DNA from: Streptomyces luteolus
GTDB taxonomy: Bacteria > Actinomycetota > Actinomycetes > Streptomycetales > Streptomycetaceae
NCBI RefSeq assembly: GCF_029968015.1
Contig: NZ_JASCIS010000051.1
Location: 1 to 56,196 of the forward strand
Direction: 5' to 3'
Length of the DNA: 56,196 nt
Every line of letters begins with the position of its first letter. Positions within the stretch are counted from its first letter, which is position 1. Shown piece by piece: positions 16,763 to 22,918 of the stretch. The position numbers and the translations under genes were made by a program. A model generated the notes under the pieces. That model did not search any database and was not told the DNA's origin. It was given only the letters and a program-made list of their open reading frames with translations.

Positions 16763-17728
16763 GTGTCCGCAGTCGCACCCGACGGACGCAAGATGCTGCG
16801 CCTGGAGGTCCGCAACAGCCAGACCCCCATCGAGCGCAAGCCCGAGTGGATCAAGACCCGGGCGAAGATGGGCCCCGAGTACAAGGACCTGCACAACCTC
16901 GTCAAGAGCGAGGGCCTGCACACCGTGTGCCAGGAAGCGGGCTGTCCGAACATCTTTGAGTGCTGGGAGGACCGCGAGGCCACGTTCCTCATCGGCGGTG
17001 ACCAGTGCACGCGGCGCTGTGACTTCTGCCAGATCGACACGGGCAAGCCGCAGGCCCTCGACGTCGACGAGCCGCGTCGCGTCGGTGAGTCCGTCGTGAA
17101 GATGGACCTGAACTACGCCACCATCACCGGCGTCGCCCGCGACGACCTGGAGGACGGCGGCGCCTGGCTGTACGCGGAGACGGTGCGCCAGATCCACGCG
17201 ATGACGGCGGAGCGCGAGGCCGGGCAGACGAAGGTCGAGCTGCTCATCCCCGACTTCAACGCCGAGCCGGACCAGCTGGCCGAGGTCTTCTCGTCCCGCC
17301 CCGAGGTGCTCGCGCACAACGTGGAGACGGTGCCGCGGATCTTCAAGCGGATCCGCCCCGGCTTCCGCTTCGAGCGCTCGCTCAAGGTCATCACCGAGGC
17401 CCGCGAGGCCGGCCTGGTCACGAAGTCGAACCTGATCCTCGGCATGGGCGAGACCCGTGAGGAGATCAGCGAGGCGCTCCAGCAGCTGCACGACGCGGGC
17501 TGCGAGCTGATCACGATCACGCAGTACCTGCGCCCGACCGTGCGCCACCACCCCGTGGAGCGCTGGGTCAAGCCGCAGGAGTTCGTGGAGCTGAAGGAGG
17601 AGGCCGAGGAGATCGGCTTCTCCGGTGTGATGTCCGGGCCGCTGGTCCGCTCCTCGTACCGCGCGGGCCGGCTGTTCAAGATGGCCGTCGAGAAGCGTGG
17701 TGAGTACGCCGCCTCCCAGGCGGTGTGA
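16763..17728 (+). CDS. lipA: Lipoyl synthase (radical SAM)
   Basis: Inserts two sulfurs into protein-bound octanoate. 321 aa from GTG, with GTAGGGAG upstream. The auxiliary cluster cysteines are 56, 61 and 67 (CQEAGCPNIFEC), and the radical-SAM CxxxCxxC is CTRRCDFC at 82-89. The conserved C-terminal RSSY is present in LVRSSYRAG. It shares pathway and probably transcript with lipB, and a hairpin follows. An in-frame frame extends 33 codons upstream, but the ribosome site supports this start. Confidence 0.97.
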   Translation: MSAVAPDGRKMLRLEVRNSQTPIERKPEWIKTRAKMGPEYKDLHNLVKSEGLHTVCQEAGCPNIFECWEDREATFLIGGDQCTRRCDFCQIDTGKPQALDVDEPRRVGESVVKMDLNYATITGVARDDLEDGGAWLYAETVRQIHAMTAEREAGQTKVELLIPDFNAEPDQLAEVFSSRPEVLAHNVETVPRIFKRIRPGFRFERSLKVITEAREAGLVTKSNLILGMGETREEISEALQQLHDAGCELITITQYLRPTVRHHPVERWVKPQEFVELKEEAEEIGFSGVMSGPLVRSSYRAGRLFKMAVEKRGEYAASQAV

Positions 17729-17806
17729 GCGACGGGTGAGCCGCGGCCCAGGACGCCGTGTGAACTCCCGCACAAGTGACTACTGGCCGGTATCGGCTGC
17801 GACGAC

Positions 17807-17850
17807 GCGGTCCGTACGGTCCCCGCAGGTAGGGGCGCCGTACGGGCCGC
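17807..17850 (+). terminator. Hairpin terminator after lipBA
   Basis: GCGG-T-CCGTACGG-T-CCCC at 17807-17824 pairs with 17832-17850, with two small bulges and a 7-base loop. TTTT follows at 17857. It lies 78 bases after the lipA stop. Confidence 0.65.
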
Positions 17851-17890
17851 GTCAAGTTTTCCGGGCCCCGCATCAAGGCTTCATAGGTGT

Positions 17891-17919
17891 TTGACCGGCC
17901 CGCCATGCGCTGGTAACAC
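17891..17919 (+). promoter_or_regulatory. Candidate vegetative promoter for the 67-aa gene
   Basis: TTGACC and TAACAC are separated by 17 bases, ending 81 bases before the ATG of the small gene. The -35 is near consensus and the -10 is weak. Confidence 0.4.
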
Positions 17920-18000
17920 CAATCTGTGACGCTGGCACTACGCCACGTACCCCCCGCGCACTTCCCGCTCCGTCCGGTCTTCCAGAGAGGGACCCCCGCC

Positions 18001-18204
18001 ATGCAGGCCGCGCCCGTACGCGCCACCGCCATCCCTTCCGTCACCGACGCTCTGCGCGCCGTCGAGTCGCTGCTGATGGGCAGCGGCCAGCGCACCGCCC
18101 GCCGTAACGCGTGGTCCTCGGTCGTGGAGGACCGGCGCCGAGCCAAGGACCGGGTCGAGGCCCAGCGGGTGCTCGAGGCGGCCAGTACGGCCCGCACGTC
18201 GTAG
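18001..18204 (+). CDS. Small conserved basic protein, 67 aa, function unknown
   Basis: It begins MQAAPVRATAIPSVTDALRA and is rich in Arg and Ala, including RTARRNAW and RRRAKDRVEAQRVLEAA, predicted mostly helical. There is no signal peptide or membrane segment. ATG is preceded by AGAGAGGG. A small gene in the same place between lipA and the DUF4191 gene exists in S. coelicolor as I recall. A GTG 25 codons upstream is possible but places the start close to the -10. I do not recognise a function. Confidence 0.7.
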   Translation: MQAAPVRATAIPSVTDALRAVESLLMGSGQRTARRNAWSSVVEDRRRAKDRVEAQRVLEAASTARTS

Positions 18205-18234
18205 TCCGTTCGAAGGGCACGTAAACTTCCAGTC

Positions 18235-18936
18235 ATGGCGAGGAAGGACGACGCAGCGAGCGCTGCGAACCCAGGGCGGCTCAAGCAGATCGCTCTCACT
18301 TACAAGATGACCCGGCGGGCCGACTCCAAGATCGGTCTCGTTCTAGCCGCAGTGGGAATCGTCACCTTCGGTGTCCTTCTCGGGATCGGCCTCCTGATCG
18401 GATACCCGGTTTATCTGGGCATCCTCGGCGTGCTGCTCGCCTTCCTGGCGATGGCGATCGTCTTCGGCCGCAGGGCCGAGAAGGCGGCGTTCGGTCAGAT
18501 GGAGGGGCAGCCCGGTGCGGCGGCCGCGGTGCTCGACAACGTCGGCCGCGGCTGGACCACGACCCCGGCGGTGGCGATGAACCGCAGCCAGGACGTGGTG
18601 CACCGCGCGGTCGGCAAGGCCGGCATCGTGCTGATCGGCGAGGGCAACCCGAACCGGCTCAAGGGGCTGCTTGCCGCGGAGAAGAAGAAGATGGCCCGGA
18701 TCGTCGTCGACGTACCGGTGCACGACTTCATCGTCGGCGACGGCGAGGGCCAGGTCCCGCTGAAGAAGCTCCGCACCACGATGCTGAAGCTCCCGCGCGT
18801 GCTCGCCGGTCCGCAGGTCACGCAGACCAACGACCGCCTGAAGGCGATGGGCGACCTGATGAGCAACATGCCGCTGCCCAAGGGGCCGATGCCCAAGGGG
18901 ATGCGGATGCCCAAGGGTGGGCCCAAGATGCGGTGA
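18235..18936 (+). CDS. DUF4191 membrane protein
   Basis: A 233-aa actinobacterial membrane protein. Two adjacent transmembrane helices (about 33-52 and 56-77) follow a basic N-terminus. The cytosolic part (about 80-233) contains the DUF4191 segment VGRGWTTTPAVAMNRSQD and ends in a basic Met/Pro/Lys repeat (PLPKGPMPKGMRMPKGG). Its position between lipA and glnA is conserved in Streptomyces. It is 30 bases downstream of the small gene and may be cotranscribed. The role is unknown. Confidence 0.9.
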   Translation: MARKDDAASAANPGRLKQIALTYKMTRRADSKIGLVLAAVGIVTFGVLLGIGLLIGYPVYLGILGVLLAFLAMAIVFGRRAEKAAFGQMEGQPGAAAAVLDNVGRGWTTTPAVAMNRSQDVVHRAVGKAGIVLIGEGNPNRLKGLLAAEKKKMARIVVDVPVHDFIVGDGEGQVPLKKLRTTMLKLPRVLAGPQVTQTNDRLKAMGDLMSNMPLPKGPMPKGMRMPKGGPKMR

Positions 18937-18954
18937 CGCTGGCCGCTTGTCTTT

Positions 18955-19001
18955 CTACGTTGATGGGGCGCCGGGGATTTCCCGGCGCCCCATCAACGTA
19001 G
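18955..19001. terminator. Strong bidirectional terminator between convergent genes
   Basis: Arms 18955-18975 and 18981-19001 are perfect 21-bp complements with loop GATTT. It serves the DUF4191 gene and probably also the convergent RDD gene. Confidence 0.85.
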
Positions 19002-19035
19002 GCGGATGTATTCGTGCCGTCGGCTCGGGCGCCCT

Positions 19036-19082
19036 TGATCGCCCTTCGGGCTCGTCCTCAAGCGCCGGACGGGCTGGATTTA
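19036..19082. repeat. Dispersed intergenic repeat (GATCGCCCTTCGGGCTCGTC family)
   Basis: An uninterrupted copy of the family whose other copies are the composite at 1877-1952 and the inverted copy at 48905-48949. The conserved core is CTCGTCCTCAAGCGCCGGAC, then GGGCTGGATT. Confidence 0.6.
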
Positions 19083-19139
19083 CCGGGCGCGGGCAGGATG
19101 GACCCGTCACGGGCAGATGCCTGCCGACCAGACTCGGGT

Positions 19140-19607
19140 CTAGATACGGACCTGGATCGCCTTGGCCAGGCGGTCGTGGAGGCCGCGGCCGTCGCGGTCC
19201 CAGATCAGGGCCGGGATGGCGAGGCACAGGAGCAGGCTGCGGAGCAGGACGCGGCCGATGCCCAGGCGGCCGCCGTCCTCGCCGACCACGCGCAGGCCGA
19301 ACAGGCGCTTGCCCGGGGTGGAGCCGACCGTGCCGACGGTGAGCACGCTCAGGACGAGGAAGATACCGAGGGCCCAATTGCCCATCACCTGCTGGTTGCC
19401 CTGAGCGAAGAGGCCGTATGCGATGAGCATGCAGCCGGCCCAGTCGACGACGACCGCTCCGAAGCGGCGGCCGAGCGGGGCGATGGCGCCGGGGCCCTCC
19501 TCGGGCAGACCCAGCTGCTGGCCCCGGTAACCGAAGTCGGCGCCCATGTCCTCGGCCGCCTGGCGGGGGCCGGAGAGCCACGATCCGATTGCCTGTCTGT
19601 TGTCCAC
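19140..19607 (-). CDS. RDD family membrane protein
   Basis: 155 aa from GTG. Residues 40-150 are an RDD domain with RRFGAVVVDWAGCMLIAYG as helix 1, GSTPGKRLFGLRVV between helices 2 and 3, and DGRGLHDRLAKAIQV at the end. The N-terminus contains SGPRQAAEDMGADFGYRG, common in Streptomyces RDD proteins. It is divergent from glnA, with the GlnR box in the shared region. Transport or membrane-stress roles are proposed for the family, but nothing here decides between them. Confidence 0.88.
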   Translation of the reverse strand: MDNRQAIGSWLSGPRQAAEDMGADFGYRGQQLGLPEEGPGAIAPLGRRFGAVVVDWAGCMLIAYGLFAQGNQQVMGNWALGIFLVLSVLTVGTVGSTPGKRLFGLRVVGEDGGRLGIGRVLLRSLLLCLAIPALIWDRDGRGLHDRLAKAIQVRI

Positions 19608-19680
19608 CCGTCCACGGTACTGCGCCCCCTTTCGCACCCCGGAGGCCGGGTCGCGGAAGGGCGCTCGGCCCGTCGGTCGG

Positions 19681-19718
19681 TTAACTTCGACGAAACAAAT
19701 GGGTCATGCTTGAGAAAT
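19681..19718 (+). promoter_or_regulatory. GlnR box upstream of glnA
   Basis: TTAAC-n6-GAAAC-n6-GTCAT-n6-GAAAT matches the GlnR pattern gTnAC-n6-GaAAc repeated twice with exact 6-base spacing. It ends 101 bases before the glnA ATG. GlnR is the global nitrogen regulator of Streptomyces and is known to control glnA. Confidence 0.85.
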
Positions 19719-19819
19719 CCCCTGTCCTTATGGTCAGGACCAGCGTGTGCCACCGCACTGGCCGCACTCAAGCGAGACATCCCCGGCTCCACCCCGGACC
19801 GGGAAGTAGGAGGAGCCGG

Positions 19820-21229
19820 ATGTTCCAGAACGCCGACGATGCCAAGAAGTTCATCAAGGACAATGACGTCAAGATGGTCGACGTCCGGTTCTGCGACCTC
19901 CCGGGCGTGATGCAGCACTTCACGATCCCGGCGACGGCGTTCGACCCGTCCGAGGAGCTGGCCTTCGACGGCTCGTCGATCCGCGGCTTCCAGGCCATCC
20001 ACGAGTCGGACATGGCGCTGCGCGCCGACCTCTCGACGGCTCGCGTGGACCCCTTCCGCCGCGACAAGACGCTGAACATCAACTTCTTCATCCACGACCC
20101 GATCACGGGCGAGCAGTACAGCCGTGACCCGCGCAACATCGCGAAGAAGGCCGAGGCGTACCTCGCGTCGACCGGTATCGCCGACACCGCGTACTTCGGC
20201 CCCGAGGCCGAGTTCTACGTGTTCGACTCGGTCCGCTTCGAGACGTCCGCGAACCAGGGCTTCTACCACATCGACTCCGAGGCGGGCGCCTGGAACACCG
20301 GTGCGGAGGAGAACAACCGCGGCTACAAGGTCCGTTACAAGGGCGGCTACTTCCCCGCCCCGCCGGTCGACCACTTCGCCGACCTGCGCTCGGAGATCTC
20401 CCTCGAGCTGGAGAGCGCCGGCCTGCAGGTCGAGCGCCAGCACCACGAGGTGGGCACGGCCGGCCAGGCCGAGATCAACTACAAGTTCAACACGCTGCTC
20501 GCCGCGGCCGACGACCTGATGCTCTTCAAGTACATCGTGAAGAACGTCGCCTGGCGCAACGGCAAGACCGCGACCTTCATGCCGAAGCCGATCTTCGGTG
20601 ACAACGGCTCGGGCATGCACGTCCACCAGTCGCTGTGGCAGGGCGGCAACCCGCTCTTCTACGACGAGCAGGGCTACGCGGGCCTCTCGGACACCGCCCG
20701 CTACTACATCGGCGGCATCCTCAAGCACGCCCCGTCGCTGCTCGCCTTCACCAACCCGACGGTGAACTCGTACCACCGCCTGGTGCCCGGCTTCGAGGCC
20801 CCGGTCAACATGGTGTACTCGCAGCGCAACCGCTCCGCGGCCATGCGTATCCCGATCACCGGCTCGAACCCGAAGGCCAAGCGCGTCGAGTTCCGTGCGC
20901 CGGACCCGTCCTCCAACCCGTACCTGGCCTTCTCGGCGCTGCTGCTCGCCGGCCTGGACGGCGTCAAGAACAAGATCGAGCCGGCCGAGCCGATCGACAA
21001 GGACCTGTACGAGCTGGCTCCCGAGGAGCACGCCAACGTCCAGCAGGTCCCGACCTCCCTCCCCGCGGTCCTCGACGCCCTGGAGGCGGACAACGAGTAC
21101 CTGCAGCAGGGCGGCGTCTTCACGTCCGACCTGATCGAGACGTGGATCGACTACAAGCGCACGAACGAGATCGCCCCGATCCAGCTGCGCCCGCACCCGC
21201 ACGAGTTCGAGCTGTACTTCGACCTCTAA
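19820..21229 (+). CDS. glnA: Glutamine synthetase type I (adenylylatable)
   Basis: Makes glutamine from glutamate, ammonia and ATP as a dodecamer. 469 aa from ATG behind AGGAGG. Family motifs are present: FDGSSIRGF (about 54-62), PEAEFYVFD, the NGSGMHVHQSL active-site loop, and NRSAAMRIP. Tyr397 in KDLYELAPEE is the adenylylation site, exactly at the classical position, so the GlnE encoded at 48984-52013 should modify it. Transcription is expected to be under GlnR. A 19-bp hairpin follows. Confidence 0.97.
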   Translation: MFQNADDAKKFIKDNDVKMVDVRFCDLPGVMQHFTIPATAFDPSEELAFDGSSIRGFQAIHESDMALRADLSTARVDPFRRDKTLNINFFIHDPITGEQYSRDPRNIAKKAEAYLASTGIADTAYFGPEAEFYVFDSVRFETSANQGFYHIDSEAGAWNTGAEENNRGYKVRYKGGYFPAPPVDHFADLRSEISLELESAGLQVERQHHEVGTAGQAEINYKFNTLLAAADDLMLFKYIVKNVAWRNGKTATFMPKPIFGDNGSGMHVHQSLWQGGNPLFYDEQGYAGLSDTARYYIGGILKHAPSLLAFTNPTVNSYHRLVPGFEAPVNMVYSQRNRSAAMRIPITGSNPKAKRVEFRAPDPSSNPYLAFSALLLAGLDGVKNKIEPAEPIDKDLYELAPEEHANVQQVPTSLPAVLDALEADNEYLQQGGVFTSDLIETWIDYKRTNEIAPIQLRPHPHEFELYFDL

Positions 21230-21263
21230 AGAGCGGGCACCCACCGGTGCCGACGGCTTCTTC

Positions 21264-21305
21264 CGGGCCCCCGCCGATCGTCCCCCGACGACCGGCGGGG
21301 GCCCG
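21264..21305 (+). terminator. Hairpin terminator after glnA
   Basis: Arms 21264-21282 and 21287-21305 pair over 19 positions with one mismatch and a CCCC loop, 35 bases after the glnA stop. Confidence 0.8.
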
Positions 21306-21401
21306 CGCCGTTGCCCGGTTCGTGCAGCTCACCCCGACCGGCTCGCGCTGTTCCCTCGTCCTGGAGAGCGGCACACCAACGGCCGGGTGGTGCAGCAGGC
21401 A

Positions 21402-21442
21402 CCGGCCCCGCTCGCCGAGCGCTGAGGCACGAGCGGGGCCGG
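21402..21442 (-). terminator. Hairpin terminator of the conservon operon
   Basis: A perfect 13-bp inverted repeat (CCGGCCCCGCTCG at 21402-21414, complement at 21430-21442) with a 15-base loop lies 37 bases beyond the cvnD stop on the minus strand. Confidence 0.65.
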
Positions 21443-21478
21443 GAGGTCGGCCGGGGTCAAGCCTCGGCCGGGACGGGG

Positions 21479-22045
21479 TCAGGCCTGGCTCAGGACGTGC
21501 TCCACCAGGGAGATCAGGACGTCCTTGCCCGATTCCCGGTCGCGTACGTCGCAGAGGAGTACGGGGGTTCCGGCGGAGAGGTCGAGGGCGCCCGCGATGG
21601 CTTCGGGGGTGTGGCTGCGCAGGCCGTCGAAGCAGTTGACGGCGACGATGAACGGGATGCCGCGGCTCTCGAAGTAGTCGACCGCGGGGAAGGAGTCCGC
21701 CAGGCGGCGGGTGTCGGCGAGGACGACCGCGCCGAGGCAGCCGGTGGCCAGCTCGTCCCAGACGAACCAGAAGCGGTCCTGGCCCGGGGTGCCGAAGAGG
21801 TAGAGCGCGAGGTCGTCGCGGAGGGTGATGCGGCCGAAGTCCATCGCGACCGTCGTCGTGGTCTTGGTGGCCACGCCCTTCAGGTCGTCGACCGGACGGG
21901 AGGCCTCCGTCAGCTGCTCCTCCGTACGGAGCGGGCGGATCTCGCTCACCGACTCCACCAGCGTGGTCTTCCCGACGCCGAAACCGCCGGCGATCAGGAG
22001 CTTCAGGGCGGTGAAGTCGGCGCGGTCAGAGTGCTCGTAGGCCAT
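21479..22045 (-). CDS. cvnD: Conservon GTPase-like ATP/GTP-binding protein (CvnD)
   Basis: 188 aa, Ras/MglA-like small G protein of the conservon type. The P-loop GGFGVGKTT is at 20-28, the switch region DFGRITL lies around 70, GTPGQDRFWFVWDEL is the DxxG-like region, and VAVNCFDG replaces the NKxD base-recognition motif. It is the last gene of the four-gene operon; its start overlaps the DUF742 gene by 20 bases. The known role in conservons is a membrane-associated complex resembling eukaryotic G-protein modules. The input of this one is unknown. Confidence 0.93.
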   Translation of the reverse strand: MAYEHSDRADFTALKLLIAGGFGVGKTTLVESVSEIRPLRTEEQLTEASRPVDDLKGVATKTTTTVAMDFGRITLRDDLALYLFGTPGQDRFWFVWDELATGCLGAVVLADTRRLADSFPAVDYFESRGIPFIVAVNCFDGLRSHTPEAIAGALDLSAGTPVLLCDVRDRESGKDVLISLVEHVLSQA

Positions 22046-22469
22046 GGATCACTTCTCGCAGGAGATGGGCGTCGGGGCGGGCGCCGGTGTGCGGGGCGGC
22101 TTCGGGCGGGGTGATGGCGATCAGGCCGGCCGCGGCCAGGTCGCCGAGCAGCACGCGTACGACGCCCAGGGGCAGGCCCGAGTCCGAGGCGAGGTCCGCG
22201 ACGGGGCGGGGGCCGCGGACGCAGAGCGCGAGGAGGTCGCGCTGTTCGGGCGGGAGCGGGCCGGGTGGGTGCGCCGCTTCGGGGCGGGCGCGGACGATCG
22301 CCATCAGGTCGACCCGCTCCGCGCCGTTCGCGGTACGGGCCCGGCCCGCCGTCATCGCGTAGAGGCGGACCAGGGGGCCGGCCTCGTCGTCGTAGCGGTC
22401 GCTCCAGGCGTCCGGGCGGCCGGGGTGCGCGTCCGCGCCCGGGCGGTCGCCGGGGTGTGCGTCCGTCAT
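22026..22469 (-). CDS. cvnC: Conservon DUF742 protein (CvnC)
   Basis: 147 aa with an acidic, Pro-rich N-terminus and a DUF742 domain (about 35-147). RLYAMTAGRA begins the domain, a winged-helix-like section is DLASDSGLPLGVVRVLLGDLAAAGLI, and the family-typical end is LLREVIHGLRAL. The start ATG overlaps the roadblock gene's stop as ATGA. It probably bridges CvnA/CvnB and CvnD. Confidence 0.92.
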   Translation of the reverse strand: MTDAHPGDRPGADAHPGRPDAWSDRYDDEAGPLVRLYAMTAGRARTANGAERVDLMAIVRARPEAAHPPGPLPPEQRDLLALCVRGPRPVADLASDSGLPLGVVRVLLGDLAAAGLIAITPPEAAPHTGARPDAHLLREVIHGLRAL

Positions 22470-22918
22470 GGGGTCTCGCCGTCCGCGCGGGTGGGGACGC
22501 CGAGGTGCTCGCGCACGCGGTCGACCAGGAGGGCCATCTCGTACGCCACCAGGCCGATGTCCGCGTGGCCGTCCGTGAAGACGGCGAGGCAGGAGCCGTC
22601 CCCGGCGGCGACCACGAACAGGAAGCCGCCCTGCAGTTCGACCATCGTCTGCACGACGCCGCCCGCGTCGAAGTGCCGGCCCGCGCCCTTGGCCAGGGAG
22701 TGGAAGCCGGACGCGATCGCCGAGAAGCGTTCCGACTCGTCGCGGCCCATGCCGGTGGAGGCGCCCACGCACAGGCCGTCGCTGGAGAGCATCACCGCGT
22801 GGCGCACCTCGGCGACCCGGTCCACCAGGTCGTCGAGGAGCCAGTCGACGCCGCCGCGGCCCTCGCCGCCGGAGCGGTCTCCGTCGCCCAGGTTGGTGAC
22901 GGTGTACGTCGGGGTCAT
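22466..22918 (-). CDS. cvnB: Conservon roadblock/LC7 protein (CvnB)
   Basis: 150 aa. The roadblock fold spans about 22-130: VDWLLDDLVDRVAEVRHAVMLSSDGL opens it (given in two parts, VDWLLDDLVDRV and AEVRHAVMLSSDGL), followed by GRHFDAGGVVQTMVELQGGFLF. Roadblock proteins act as GTPase-activating or scaffold partners of MglA-like GTPases. Both ends overlap the neighbours as ATGA, so the four genes are translationally coupled. Confidence 0.93.
   Translation of the reverse strand: MTPTYTVTNLGDGDRSGGEGRGGVDWLLDDLVDRVAEVRHAVMLSSDGLCVGASTGMGRDESERFSAIASGFHSLAKGAGRHFDAGGVVQTMVELQGGFLFVVAAGDGSCLAVFTDGHADIGLVAYEMALLVDRVREHLGVPTRADGETP

Noticed and set aside
17729..18000. A possible tRNA or small RNA between lipA and the 67-aa gene
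   Set aside because: The only structure is the terminator hairpin; no cloverleaf or conserved T-arm is visible.
21306..21478. A cytochrome P450 gene after cvnD, as in some conservons
   Set aside because: The sequence between glnA and cvnD contains only terminators and no cvnE-like frame.
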